This document shows, in pieces, positions 20,790 through 32,600 of a stretch of 64,000 nt of DNA. Position numbers and translations under genes: made by a program. Origin of the DNA: Odontocerum albicorne (taxonomy: Eukaryota > Arthropoda > Insecta > Trichoptera > Odontoceridae); the NCBI GenBank assembly GCA_949825065.1, contig OX463849.1, positions 30,926,043 to 30,990,042 on the forward strand. Reading direction: 5' to 3'. Every line of letters starts with the position of its first letter. The first letter of the stretch is position 1. A model generated the notes under the pieces. That model was not told where the DNA came from and did not search any database. It saw nothing but the letters and a program-made list of their open reading frames with translations.

Positions 20790-21925
20790 TTGTTAAATTT
20801 TTACAGTACAGTTTGCAAAAAAAAAAAATATATTTACTATTTTAAAATAATTTATGACCTTGATTTTATGGTACAAATCATCATAATGTGGGCGGAATGC
20901 TTATTAAAAATCCCTTTTTCAATATTTTATATCGACTACGGAAAATGAGGTATTTAGATTTAAATCCTTTGTATAAATCACTTCAGAAATATTTCAATTA
21001 TCTGTAACTTCAAAAGGGAGTATCTTTTCAGATGACGAATTGCATTTATTTAGTCAAAAAAAATCTGCATAAGATATTTCAACTCGCTACGACCTAGATA
21101 AATATTTAATAAAATTCTGGTTTTCTGACAAAAATAATTGAAGAATCGCGATGGATTACGACTCGCCAATTAACCGCACCTCGATATATAGGTATTACAG
21201 AACAAGTCTTATAAAAAACCAGTTTTTTATTTATTATATTCATGAGAAAGGAGTTGATTTTTCGAAGAGAATTTTTAGTCCACCGCTGACAGGTGCAATA
21301 AAGTGTGGCCATGTTAATAAAACATTTTAGTTTTTAATCGAGAAGGCGTGAAATATTTTATCTAACTTGCAATACTATTATAAAAACTATTGATTATATA
21401 AAATTAAAAAGGCTTTTTGCTCACAGTGGCGCGGTTTTATTCAACTGTATTTTGAATTTCATTGTTTTGTCATAACTGGATCGAATTATATAAATAAATA
21501 ATAAATATAGGTTTATTGATAGCAATATAGTATGTCCATATATCCTAATGACGATGTCAGCTAGGGCATATGTACAACATAGTATGCACATAGGTCCTGG
21601 CAGGCATCGTTAGGTTCCAAGTCTCATCGGCAGTATTGCGTCCTCCTGGTATCCGATGCCGTCCGTGTGCAAGAAGATGAAAAAGAAGGCACGGTACAAC
21701 TATTCAACAACCGACATATAATAAAGTAAAAAACAAAATTAAGATATATGATACATAATTCTATCAAGTGTAGGTGTAGAGTGTAAGGATGGGAAGGTAG
21801 CGGATGCGGCCTATAGATTAGGAACTCCCCCAGATTAACATATGAGAAAACCACAGAAAACTCACCAATGGAAGAGTGCCAATATGTCCCATCCAATCCA
21901 AAGAGATATTAAAAAGGGTGGCATG
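20790..21925. other. Unassigned intergenic DNA
   Basis: No real gene seen. The stretch 21760-21910 (AACTCCCCCAGATTAACATA, TCACCAATGGAAGAGTGCC) resembles sequence upstream of LINE C 3' pieces near 31700 and 62390, so it is probably a LINE-derived scrap. Confidence 0.4.
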
Positions 21926-21929
21926 TACA

Positions 21930-22025
21930 GCTTTTATTCTGCAGTGATTCCAACAGGAGTTGTATCTGGGGCACCTGCTTGCTTAGCTTAAATGCTAACC
22001 TTTAGACCACAGCCGCTGATATATG
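21930..22025 (-). mobile_element. SINE S2
   Basis: GGCACCTGCTTGCTTAGCTT, then AATGCTAACCTTTAGACCAC and AGCCGC, the complement of the S2 tRNA-like head. Confidence 0.6.
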
Positions 22026-22515
22026 TTTATTTCCACTCAAATAAGTTTACTCGGAAACATTATCCGTGATAACAAAATAGCAGCGAAAGTCCTAAACTAA
22101 ATTGAATTGTTTCCTGCTTGAGAATTGAGTACGAGGTCCACGCCTAATAGTCTCCAGCTGCCTTCATTGCATCCGCAGCTGCAGCAATTTTCTCCGTAAG
22201 GGAAATCACGACCGTGGTGAAAGCAGCCGATAGTTTTGCAGCCCGCAGGTTCTCACGTGGCCGGCCCATTCCCGTTACTGTTCATTACACTATTTATCTG
22301 CATGTCTGTGCATGCGAAAAGCACTCGTGTTCAATCGGAAGACCCCCTGTGATTCCGTGACCTCATTGTGTAATGTAATAGTTCTATGAGACTGGGTTCA
22401 TAGAACATCACGACAATCTTGTTCAATTTAAGATCTCTTTTCTCTAGGTCATATTTAACGATAAAAGCTGGCACAATATGAATACAATAGAAGTCGACAA
22501 GATTTAAAGCCAAAA
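22026..22515. other. Unassigned, partly GC-richer intergenic DNA
   Basis: 22140-22260 is more GC-rich than its surroundings but gives no recognisable product on either strand. Confidence 0.3.
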
Positions 22516-22524
22516 TGTTACATA

Positions 22525-23290
22525 CATACCATCATGCTATTAGCCCGCCAGGGTAGACATGAAGAACAGAGTGCCAGACTTTCCTTCCTCAATACACATC
22601 CTTCGTATTTTCTACATCCATACATACACCTTCTCATATAACTTCTACGATTTCTCTGATCTTTCAAAATAACATTCACTTGATCCAACCATACGTTCCT
22701 TGGTCTTCCCCTATCACGTCTGTCACTCACGTTTGCACTATATTTCGTTAGTATTTCTTCATTCCTATGTTCTAACATACATGCTCAAACCATCTGGGAG
22801 TAGTTTTTTTTATCTTAGTCCAATAATTTAATCAGCCTTAAGTTCACATTCATCCCTAATAATTTTATTCCGTATTCTGCCATACATTATCATCCCATGT
22901 ATTCTTCTCAGTTGACGCATTTCTACGTGATTTATTCAGCAGTCTTTTCAAATGCCAACGTTTCACTCCCATACATCAAAGATGATACAAAAATAGTGTA
23001 GTGAATTATCATATTGACATATTTCAATACTGTGCAGTTCAAGTACTCGTGTACATGTTTTAGTGTCCCATTCATTTTATTTTCTATCGCTACACACCGT
23101 TCGATATCTCTCATAGCTCTTCCATCATCTGAGAAAATATCACCCAAATAGCAGAATTCCTCAACTTGCTCCAATATTTCATTGTTCTGCCATATATCGC
23201 ATTATTTTTATTTTCCTTTCACACTTTTCTATCAATGACTGGATTTCACAACATTCATTCTCAGATCTTTCTCTTCGCATCTTTCATGAC
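22525..23290 (-). mobile_element. LINE A copy with reverse transcriptase thumb region
   Basis: One of the longest LINE A copies. Reading the minus strand: VEEFCYLGDIFSDDGR (23174-22932), then SLMYGSETLAF, LEHRNEEILTKYSANVSDRR, DRGRPRNVWLDQVN, RNRRSYMRRCM and the 3' end near 22525 with the complement of TATG repeats. Several frameshifts and stops break the protein. The YLG and GSE motifs are typical of the segment after the catalytic palm in non-LTR reverse transcriptases. Confidence 0.8.
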
Positions 23291-23299
23291 ATTTATGTT

Positions 23300-24590
23300 G
23301 TATGCTGATGACATGAAAGTGCAAGGGGAATCATGGAGTTAGATAAATATCATCAAAAGTGTAATTTTATTTTTGTATTATAATTAATTTTCATTTTATA
23401 ATTTTTTATATCTAAAGATTGAATCTGAATCATATGTATTTTCTGAATGGTTCATTCATTTATCATGATTATTTTATATACCAAGATTTCTAAATACTCA
23501 AATATCACCATTAAAATTAATGATATCGTGAAGAAGCAGTTGATGAATTTTGTGGTAGGTATTTAGGTCTTCGTTAACCATAGACTCGTGCCATAGACAA
23601 AGGCGTTAGAAGATGACGAAAACTTTTGTTTATGGTAAAGAGAAACTTGAAAAGATGCCCCGCATTTCCTAGCTCCTGTGAAAATAAACATTATGATAGT
23701 TGCTTACATAAACTGATAAATATTTGATACTGCTTGTGGTTTAGTGAAAAGTTATTTATTTATTATATCGCACGTGTTTTTTTCTTATGTTTTGAAACGA
23801 CCACTTTTAATATAAATGAGCGGTGTGTATCTTAACTTAAATAAAAATCCTTCTCACATATCTATCTGGTATTATATTATATGTTATTTGTTTGAATAAT
23901 TTGTTCACTATTATCTGAAGTCTTATTTACAGCGGAGAAGAGGATAAATTCTAACCCTATTCCCCTTTAGTAACATAAACAACAAACAGTATAGATACTT
24001 TTACTCCATTTTATCATAAACGACACACATGATGTAATTAATATATACTTCTGTTTTTGACAATCATCTGAAAATTACACAGCAAGTGTTGAAATGCATT
24101 GTGATTTGCAATAAATATAGTGGAATAAAACAAAGTAACCGCGTTTTAATTTTATGTTAATTATGGAATTCCACAAAGTAACTCCAGAGTTATTTAAACA
24201 GCTAAGTTCAGTATCATTTGGGCAATATTGACAACCAAACGCATTTCACAGGTTTAAATTAAAAAATCAGCAGGTAACTTCACCATTTTTTTAGTTATTT
24301 TTGCAACTAATCCAAATACGCGTAGGCAAACACAGATGCCTGGCAACATTTGAATATTAGTCAATGTCGAGTATCCATCCTATTTGTGGAAAAGAGTAAA
24401 TATGCGGGCATTCCAGTTAACTGGCGCCCAACACCATTGAATCATTGTGCATATTTGTACAAGCCATGCCCGGCTATTTTTTCTCGCGTTTCTTGGAAAT
24501 CAAATAGGACGCATCCACATTTTTTGAGGTCATCCCACTCGTCTGACTGTGCCTTGCTTTCATTCAAATAATCTCTTGTTTCAGTTGTAC
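23300..24590. other. Unassigned AT-rich intergenic DNA
   Basis: No coding signal or recognised repeat until the foldback at 24590. Confidence 0.3.
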
Positions 24591-24790
24591 AAGGTCTTTC
24601 GAAATATTGTACCGCGTGGTTTGACTTATGATGTTGACGTTTCAAAAACATTGCAGTTTTCATTTCAGGGCTTGTTTGTAGTCAACTTCGCTATCGACTA
24701 CAAATAAGCTCTGAATATGAAAATTGCAATGTTTTCGAAACGTTGGCATCGGAAGTCAAATTTCGAAATACCTTATAAAGCTGATACGAA
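24590..24790. repeat. Foldback repeat F1
   Basis: Two inverted arms carry AAAACTGCAATGTTTT then GAAACGT on the minus strand and ATGAAAATTGCAATGTTTTC then GAAACGTTGGCATC on the plus strand, around a spacer that is itself partly inverted (GTAGTCAACTTCG / CGACTAC). The same arms form F1 at 26690. Confidence 0.7.
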
Positions 24791-24984
24791 GAACCACGAA
24801 AGCCTTAAAACATAAATCTCCTGTTTTTTTTAAAGAACATTTACAGGGAATTAATAAATGAAAACACACAACAGATCATTGCAAAATAATACCAATGATT
24901 AAAATCCTAATTATCAGTATTTATCTCATGCGTGGATTTGGCGTGGTGCAGAAAGAAGCCTGTACTGAGAAAAAAAAATGAAGT

Positions 24985-25119
24985 GTCAACGTATGAGAGA
25001 AGGTGGTTCTCCATGGTCCTGAGTCATCTGCTCCCAGTCCTCAGGCGCCCCGCACAAAGTCAGCGACTCTCGCAGACCGTCCTTATAGCGCTTTCTCTTG
25101 CCACCAACCCTTCGCTTGC
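24985..25119 (-). pseudogene. LINE C-terminal fragment (GKRRVGG type)
   Basis: The minus strand reads GKRRVGGKRKRYKDGLRESL, then a D-W-E-Q motif, and stops at a TGA. It matches the G-K-R-x-x-G-G-x-x-x-R-Y-K-D C-terminus of insect endonuclease-reverse transcriptases. No upstream domain is recognised. Confidence 0.65.
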
Positions 25120-25129
25120 CTACTATTAT

Positions 25130-25590
25130 ACTTCCCCGTATCTATGAAACTAGAAGCTTAAAATCTCCACAATATTTATTTTTTTACATTCTTACTTTGT
25201 CGGTTAATTTGGAATGTCGACTAAACAAAGGTCGGATAATCGGGACTCTGCTTTATATATGTTTTCTGCTATATATGATGAAAATAATCTCTCAATAAAT
25301 CTTTTCACTTTATGAAACATAAATCTTGACTTTCAAACACCATTGGCGATAAGTATTATGTAAATAAAAGCGTAAAAGTTTCAATAAGTTAACATTAATT
25401 ATAAATAATTACCAATAACATAATTAATTTACAATAACAATTTTTAAATTATTAAAAAAATACTTCTGTTTTATTTAAAATGTGAAAATAAGCAAGATTA
25501 TTTTTCCCTCTGTTCACTTTTCGGCAAATAGTGCCAGTAGATTTCGTAACATTCCTGTTGGTCCAAATAACTGAGTAGGCTTTCAACGTT
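25130..25590. other. Unassigned AT-rich DNA
   Basis: Nothing recognised. Confidence 0.3.
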
Positions 25591-25596
25591 AGTTAA

Positions 25597-26201
25597 CCTT
25601 TTCCTTCCTGTGCTAAAAAAATCCGCCCGTTCCGGTGATGTGTATTCAATAGGTACACATGTAAAAATAAGCGATTTAAAATCGGAAAAATAAGAATATT
25701 CATAGCCAATCGCTTAAATTAATTAAATTAGAAGTCAAAAGTGATAATAATTGAAATTTAATTGCTGAAAACATGAAAAAAACATCGGACGACGTTCACA
25801 AAACGGGCGAAACGACCACCTCGAAAGCCCCCTGGCTACTAAACCAAAGAAGCGAGCGAACTGAAATTCCATTTCTTGCGTTCCGATATACCGAAGTAGA
25901 GTGAGAGTGAGACGTGAATAGCGTCACTTCCTCACCCATAGCGTTTTTTTTAGAATGAATATACTTACGTCACACATTGGCACATGTTTGATTGTATTGA
26001 TGAATTTATTCCCGATTTTCACAAAATATTTCTGATGTGGCCGATAAGTACTAATTATTATTAAAATATTTTTTTCATTCAATGCGTAAATGTATTACGA
26101 AGGAATACCTAAAATCTGAACCCATTATTCATTATATTTATAGAGATATTAAAGTTTTTAGAAGCAATGTGTACTAGTTACACATCACAGGACAGGAAGG
26201 G
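25597..26201 (-). mobile_element. piggyBac-like non-autonomous element, copy 2
   Basis: 605 bp, TTAA at 25593-25596 and 26202-26205, and the inverse of 3963-4578 along its whole length. Matching landmarks are CCGGTGATGTGTATTCAATA, CGAAGTAGAGTGAGAGTGAG and the GGACAGGAAGGG end. A few indels distinguish the copies. Confidence 0.85.
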
Positions 26202-26205
26202 TTAA

Positions 26206-26685
26206 AGAAGCCCCCTATTGTATACATACTTTTCTCTTGTATAAAAGTACCTACTTCCTGGTCTGTTTCATCAGTATTTGCATGTTAATTAGTAGTAACA
26301 CGTTGTGCTTAATTTGCAGGAAATTTAACATCTGAATTTATCCAATCGCGCACCGATTTGGATTTTTTCACTGCCCTGTTTAACAATCCGCAATCCCGTA
26401 TAATCGAGTCTATTGTAGTAATTTTTATTTTAAGAGTTATATCGAATACGTATAACTATAAACCCGGGACCCCTGAGGTCCATGGAACACTCTTTGAATA
26501 CACTAGATTAACGGAAATGTGAATCCAGAGAAAACTTTCTATGGCTAGAAATAAATTCTAGAAACTTCGTTTTTTATTTATTGTTTTGTGTTCATGACTT
26601 CCCACGGTGGATGTATTCATAAGTGGCAATTTTTCCCAATAAATCACCTTTAAATAACGTTAACAAAGTTAACTATTACTTGTGT
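26206..26685. other. Unassigned intergenic DNA
   Basis: No gene or recognised repeat. Confidence 0.3.
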
Positions 26686-26689
26686 GAGA

Positions 26690-26900
26690 CCGACGTTTCG
26701 AAAACGTTGCACTTTTCATCTTCAGGTCTTGTTTGGAATCAACTTCGTTTTAGGTTAATTATAAGTAAATTTATGGTGAAGTTGATTACAAACAAATTCT
26801 GAAGTTGAAAACTGCAACGTTTTCGAAACGTCGGCATCATAAACTAAATCACGCGGTGCAACAGTTCGAAAGACAATGTACAGCTGATACGAAGTACCGC
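26690..26900. repeat. Foldback repeat F1 (longer arms)
   Basis: The left arm is the complement of CCTGAAGATGAAAAGTGCAA then CGTTTTCGAAACGTCGGT. The right arm reads TCTGAAGTTGAAAACTGCAA then CGTTTTCGAAACGTCGGCAT. Inner arms GGAATCAACTTCG and TGAAGTTGATTAC extend the palindrome. The right arm runs into a LINE-like frame. Confidence 0.75.
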
Positions 26901-27150
26901 AAAAGCGTCAAAACGTATTTAATAAAAGTTACGTTGCATACGAAATTCGCTAAAAGTTATGTGTGGTCAGTGATGATTAAAGGAAACACATGAAACCGAA
27001 TCGAAGCATTTGAGGTGTGGGTGTACAAACAAATCGTAATTTCACGAACGCCACTGTCCTTGGAATTACGTCAGCATCTTGTGAACTTATATACATAAAA
27101 TGCGAAAAGTGGAATATATAATATAAGTCACATGTTGCGCGGCCACTGAT
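26900..27150 (+). pseudogene. LINE reverse transcriptase C-terminal scrap
   Basis: Reads FAKSYVWSVMIKGNT, then in a shifted frame RIEAFEVWVYKQI, the Y-V-W-S-V...EAFE-W-x-Y pattern of B-group LINE proteins. The frame shifts between the two motifs. Confidence 0.6.
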
Positions 27151-27209
27151 ACGAAATCTTTCGTTTAATTTTATTTGGAAATATCAATATAATTTTTTTT
27201 AAATACTCG

Positions 27210-27350
27210 CGTAAATACCATCATGTCGATTCGCTATCGGAGTAGGCAGAGAAGACAGAGCGAAAGAATTTTCAATCGCACCTCATATATTACATTTTAA
27301 ACATTCATTCATAAACATTTCATTCTTTCAAAATATAATTCACTTTGTCT
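27210..27350 (-). mobile_element. LINE A 3' end
   Basis: AATACCATCATGTCGATTCG, TCGGAGTAGGCAGAGAAGAC and CTTTCAAAATATAATTCACT are the complement of the LINE A terminus. Confidence 0.65.
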
Positions 27351-27351
27351 A

Positions 27352-27600
27352 ACCATCGTCGTCGTTGCTGGGCCTCGTAGTCGAGGACCCTCGTCGCCAC
27401 TCCAACGTCAATTCAGTTCGAAAGCGAAGCAATGCCGTTGATTTTTCGTTTTTTTTTTCTTCTCTCCTCTTCAAATCAGTGAGCCGTTGCACTGTTTTAC
27501 TTGGAGTACATTTATCATCTGAAATTATTGTTGTTCGTAGCTGCATAACTGATGCGCTTAGTAATATCTACGTGGTAATGCACGAAATACCCGATAGCTG
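27352..27600. repeat. Unclassified dispersed repeat
   Basis: GTCGTTGCTGGGCCTCGTAG then TCGAGGACCC...CTCGTCGCC recurs in diverged form at 54490-54600. The opposite-strand ORFs over it are probably chance. Confidence 0.45.
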
Positions 27601-27699
27601 GGAGTCAACATCGTAAGACAGGCAGTTCTGATAACAGGTCACAAGTCTCACTTAAGAGAAATAAGGAGGTTATATAAACGCAGTTCGCAGTTTTTTTTG

Positions 27700-27765
27700 G
27701 CGCGGCCGTCCAGTGGTTAAATGCATGACAGGCGTTTCAGGTTCCATTGCAGGACTAGTTTTATG
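27700..27765 (+). mobile_element. tRNA-like SINE head (S2-like)
   Basis: GCGCGGCCGTCCAGTGGTTA has an A-box-like pattern, and CAGGTTCCATTGC a weak B-box-like one. A minus-strand relative is near 54750. Confidence 0.4.
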
Positions 27766-27889
27766 GTAGTTGTAGCATTTTTCCCTATGGATTTAATGGT
27801 GTCTGTAGTTGCATTGTGAGAATGCTCTTAGCATATTATTCTTGCAACCGTAGGGTGTTACGACACAACACTAACATATACTCGTATAA

Positions 27890-28030
27890 TACAAACTCAG
27901 CAAAGACACATGGCAACTGATCAAATTTTCATCATCCCTAGAGTTAAAACATATTCCACCCAAAGTCAATATGCTTTTTTGTCCCCCATCACATATGAGA
28001 TACCAAATTCAATAAAGGCAAAAGGGATCG
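27890..28030 (+). pseudogene. Possible LINE reverse transcriptase C-terminus
   Basis: Reads IIPRVKTYSTQSQYAFLSPI then TYEIPNSIKAKGI. This resembles the IPR-x-R-T...SF...P-x-x-W-N-x-L-P-x-I-x tail of CR1/jockey-like proteins, without the tryptophan. Weak. Confidence 0.35.
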
Positions 28031-28249
28031 AAAAAAATCAGGCCGTGAATCGCACCGTAGCGTGGTTGTTATTGTGACAGGAGTTTGAGTACTTGGACTT
28101 GCAGAAAGGATAACTTGTAGTATTTGTGTGAACTCTTGAGTGTGGTATGTTTTTGATGATAGTACGAGGGACATTATGAGATGGATTTTGATTTGTTTGA
28201 AATGCTGATGTATGCCGGAGGTTGACTCACGTGGTAGATACATTTAACT

Positions 28250-29260
28250 AAGTCTCACAATTCATCAAGTTGACAGAAAGTTGTGATGGAGGTATTAAAT
28301 AATCTGGTAAAAAGCATGAGCTTATTTTTACATGTTTATACGTCCCAAGTAAACAGGTTCACTAGGGTTATGTAAATTGAAAAGCAACAAACCCAGATCC
28401 ATATGAATTGAATGTCCACTTTTAATTGTTATAACTTGTCATCTTGTTTTAATACTTGTTGTTCACCTGTTATTTAATAACTTGTTGTTCACCTGTTATA
28501 ACTTGTTGTTCATCTTGTTTTTCATAAATTGTATATTCATACAATTGAGTTTTCAAGACGCAAAACCCTCTCTGGAAGACTTTTTCAGTTTTGAGTAAAT
28601 CATGATTAACTACTTCAAATGTTAATGAAATATTAGCGTGACATATTTCAATAATATCAGTTCCATAAAAAGTTTTAACAGAAACACAATGAAAATTTAA
28701 ATATTTTTTATTAAATTATGTGCAGATCAGATTTTGACACTCGCCGTATTCCAGAGCGTGTTTCGCAACTTGACGACTCTGTTACTTGTCACGTAAATAA
28801 ATAAAATAAATTCCAACGATTGGAGTGAAGAGAAGAGATGATATTGCAGATGCTGCAAGCAATACTGCTTTTGATCAACATTGCATCACAACGGTTATAT
28901 CTCAAGTACCAAGAGATACGGAACACGCTCCTCTCAGATTGAATCGGTCGATTATTTTCGGCATTTTCTTTGTCTTGTCATTTTTGTATTTAACTTTCAC
29001 TGCAAAAAAAAAAAGTTTTTGCTCTCTTTCAGAGCCACTTTCATAAAACTTCTCGTGTTGCAATCGATAAACGATCTCTGCAACTCTGTTGCATGTCTTG
29101 TCTTGGATATCTGACACGATTTTTTTTCAAGTCTTACGTGTACGAGTATGTGTTCATTAATTCGTAAGACTTAAGAAAAAAATTGTATCAGTTGTTCAAA
29201 AGTCCAATTCCAACGTAAATTAAACATTTATACGTAAGAACGATCAACAACTCACAATTA
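28250..29260. other. Unassigned intergenic DNA
   Basis: Short imperfect repeats of AACTTGTTGTTCACCTGTTA at 28430-28530. Overlapping opposite ORFs near 28825-29117 have no motif. Confidence 0.35.
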
Positions 29261-29269
29261 TTTATTTAT

Positions 29270-29514
29270 ACATATTATTGCGCCGTTTCCCTGTTGGGGT
29301 AGGCAGCGAGGACAGAGTGCCAGACTTTCCTATCTCGACACATATATTTCATCTGTTCAAGTTCATACGCCTTCTCACACCGCTCCTACGATTTCTCTTC
29401 TTACTATTCCTTCTTTCGAAATATTATTCAGTTGATCCAACCATAATTTCCTTGGTGTTCCTCTACCACACCATCTACTCACATTTACCCTGTAAATTTA
29501 TTTTGTTAGTATTT
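29270..29514 (-). mobile_element. LINE A, 3' part (interrupted copy)
   Basis: GCGCCGTTTCCCTGTTGGGG, CAGAGTGCCAGACTTTCC, then TTGATCCAACCATAATTTCC. It continues at 30050-30310 after a LINE B insertion; AGTATTT at 29508-29514 is repeated at 30050-30056. Confidence 0.8.
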
Positions 29515-30049
29515 GCAGAATTGAATCATCGCGTGCAACTTTCAATAAAATTAGAAGCGTATTCTGCGATGAAAATCTAAACTTGAAACTTCGACAACGG
29601 TTAGTCAAATGCTACGTTTGGTCAGTGTTACTACATGGAGTGGAATCATGGAAGCTTTAAAGTTGCTAGTATGAACCGACTGGAAGCATTCGAAATGTGG
29701 ATACACCGGAAAATGCTACGGATACCCTGGATGGATATGGTCAGCAACAAGTGTTCTTCAAAGAGCCAAAGTTGATAGAGAGTTGCTGACTAATATTAAA
29801 AGCCGAAAGGTGTCCTATTTGGGTTATGTACTTAGAGGAGAATAGTACAAATTACTGCACCTGATCATCCAAGGCAAAATAGAGGGTCGAAGAGGTGTTG
29901 GCGGGAGGAAAATCTCCTGGCTCCGCAATATACGTGATTGGACTGCTATAAGGAGCGTTGGGATCTTTTTCGGGCTGCCGGGGACAAATATGCCTACTCT
30001 CATGTGATAGTCAACGTTGGGGGAATGTGACATGACACTAGGAAGAAGA
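29515..30049 (+). mobile_element. LINE B fragment inserted in LINE A
   Basis: Reads DENLNLKLRQRLVKCYVWSV, LLHGVESW, EAFEMW-like, LLTNIKSRKVSYLGYVLRGE, then IIQGKIEGRRGVGGRKISWL and RNIRDW with frameshifts and stops. These are reverse transcriptase C-terminal motifs of RTE-like elements. The end is ATGACACTAGGAAGAAGA. The flanking AGTATTT duplication marks target-primed insertion of a 5'-truncated copy. Confidence 0.8.
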
Positions 30050-30310
30050 AGTATTTCTTCATTGATTCGTTGGACGTGCCCAAACCATTTCAGACTGTTC
30101 TTCTTCATCTTACTTAATACATCAGCTTTAAGCACATTCATCCCTAATAATTTTATTATGTATTCTGCTATACATTATCACCTTTTGTATTATTCTTAGT
30201 GCACGCATTTCTACAACATTTATTCAGCTCATTTCACTCTTTGTGCACGTCCACGTTTCACTCCCATACATCAAAGTAGGTGCTAAAATACTGTTGTTAA
30301 CTGTTGTAAA
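30050..30310 (-). mobile_element. LINE A, inner part (interrupted copy)
   Basis: Continues 29270-29514: CTTCATTGATTCGTTGGACG, ACATTCATCCCTAATAATTT, CACGTTTCACTCCCATACAT. Confidence 0.8.
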
Positions 30311-30924
30311 ATTGTAGTCAAAATTTAATAAAAAAGTATGAGATATAAAGTTGACTATATATGGAAATTAAAACATAGGCTACAAAGAAAACACTCTTAG
30401 TTCATAGGATGAACACTTAACAGTTATAACATAGGTATGTTATATTTATGGTATTTAATTTTTTATTTTTCTTATCTGACAGTCTATGTGGCTTACTTAA
30501 TCTTCTAAGTCGGGGATTGCAGATTTGATTTTCGTCGGTACGCAGATATTTTAAACATTTTCCCAGACAGTCATGGAGTAGGTGGTGTGTTCCTATAGAC
30601 CATTTTTTTTTATATTTAAAAAAATATTTAAAGCGTTATAATAAGTAAAAAGTAGATTTTTTTATGTATGACTATAAACAAAAAAAAAACTACTAACGTA
30701 CCGACCCTAGCGACACATGACGGCTGTCAAACGGATCATTTTAGAAAAATGACAATATCTCGATCAGAAATCATTTTAGTTACAAAAATATTCATAATCT
30801 TTACAGATATGGCAGTATTTGTTCTGATTATAAAATATAGCATAAACCTATATCGAATCGGTAAAAAATAGCTTAACAATATGAACGCGGATATACCCGT
30901 GCCTTGTCTGTGCGGATTAATTAT

Positions 30925-31090
30925 AATACGTGGTTAATTCCGTCGTTGGCATTGAAATAATAAAAAAAAGAATCCAATCTACTTCTCACTAAAGTCTTCT
31001 TTACTATATTTCTTGTTGGATTGAAAGAAATTGCCATATGGCAATCAACTCACCAGATTGTACTGCCAAACTGTAATGTGATATATGTGT
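30925..31090 (+). mobile_element. SINE S1, 5'-truncated
   Basis: S1 body and tail: AAAGAATCCAATCTACTTCT, then TTGCCATATGGCAATCAACT and CACCAGATTGTACTG. A separate tRNA-like head scrap lies at 30483-30560. Confidence 0.65.
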
Positions 31091-31099
31091 AAATCAAAA

Positions 31100-31495
31100 T
31101 AACATACTTTCTTCAATCGTCGTGCAAAGCGCTAACTAAATAAACCAATTTTAGGCTTAAATTACTCGTATTTGTGACTCATTTTGAATGGAGTTTATAT
31201 TTTGACAAAAAGCAATCTCTTCATTAACATTACTTTTGCATGTATACACCTCTTGTATTTTCTTTTAAATTAATTTACCGTCGATTTTAACCATTAACAA
31301 TCTTTACGATAGAAATTAAAATTCGGAATAAATACAGAAATACACGATTTTCCAAGATAATATAAATATCAAAATACCCATCAAAATGATTCTTACAATT
31401 TGTAGTAAAAATGAAGTACATTCGTATTTCTACACACAACAGGCTAGAATTGAGAAGACCCAGGGTCGTATGCCATACAAGAAAGTGATAATAAA
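31100..31495. other. AT-rich DNA, nothing assigned
   Basis: No coding or repeat signal recognised. Confidence 0.3.
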
Positions 31496-31499
31496 CAAC

Positions 31500-31925
31500 A
31501 TATGTTAAAAGACATATGTTAAAAGGACAATTTGTACAGCGCTGTTTAGAGAGCAGACTTTACTCGAACCCACTTAGTGAGAGATTAAAATTAGGGAGAA
31601 CTCGAACCCACTATTAGTGAGATATTAAAATTACAACATAAATAATAGTAATAATAAGTTGGGTGCCAGTATAGGAAATTGATGGCTGCTGTCATTAGAT
31701 TGGGTACTTCTCCATGTATGCATATGTTTAGTAAAACATATTCGGTAAGAACACTGCAGAAAATTTACCAATGAAAGACGAACTATAAGGAAATCTTTGT
31801 AGATCTTTCGATATGTGATAGTAATTCATTCGGCTTTAGGTGTATTGTAGTGTTTTTATTAACGTCATAAATTTTGATAAAACCTCCCAAAAGAGTCTTT
31901 AAATGCTTCCTAAAGTTGCACACGC
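31500..31925 (-). mobile_element. LINE C 3' end
   Basis: The minus-strand order matches the LINE C copy at 41112: the complement of a GGGAGGTTTTATCAAAATTT-like end of the coding region near 31870-31925, then the 3' UTR motif (complement of AGAGAGCAGACTTTACTCGA and TTGTACAGCGCTGTTTAGAG). Confidence 0.6.
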
Positions 31926-32304
31926 CAACTATGATATATCTAATACGAGTACTTTGAGGCAGACAAATAAAAAGATTTTCGACACTTTGAGGCAGACAAA
32001 GGCTATTGAAATATTACACGAGAAAACGAACGTTAACCAAAAATAAATATCATTAAATATTACGGAATAATAATATGAATGTTGCAATAATAAAATAAAT
32101 ACGAAGGAAAAATAATTTACTTGTATTGAACACCTAAATATATCCGCATTGGTGATGGCAACATTTTGATTACTTTGGTCGGGAGACAATATACAGCATT
32201 TTGACTTTAAACCGCTGGAATGTGCATAAACACGTAACTCGTTATTCGTCACCGTACGTAATGTAGCTGACATCAGAGGTAATAAGCACATTGCAGACGA
32301 AAAT

Positions 32305-32395
32305 ATTTTTTTTATATGAGTACGATCTGGTATCGAACCCAAAACCCTGATGGAAAACAAGCATCTTATCAACTTAACCAGAAAGTTTGTCGAAA
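32305..32395 (-). mobile_element. SINE S1 head
   Basis: GGTATCGAACCCAAAACCCT is the reversed B-box region and CTTATCAACTTAACCAGAAA a degraded reversed A box. Confidence 0.6.
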
Positions 32396-32404
32396 ATGTT
32401 AATT

Positions 32405-32600
32405 ACAATGATCACCCTTAAAACATACATACAAGGCAGAGATGATAGAGCGCCAGATTGTCCTATTTTGATACACATGATTTGCCTCTTCTACAACTCC
32501 TACGATTTATCTAACTTTATACGTTTCACTTGATCCAACCTTACTTTTATTGGTCTTCCTCTACCACGTCTTCTACTCACATTTTCTCTATAAAATTACC
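32405..32600 (-). mobile_element. LINE A 3' end
   Basis: GATAGAGCGCCAGATTGTCC, CTTCTACAACTCCTACGATT and TTGGTCTTCCTCTACCACGT. Confidence 0.7.
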
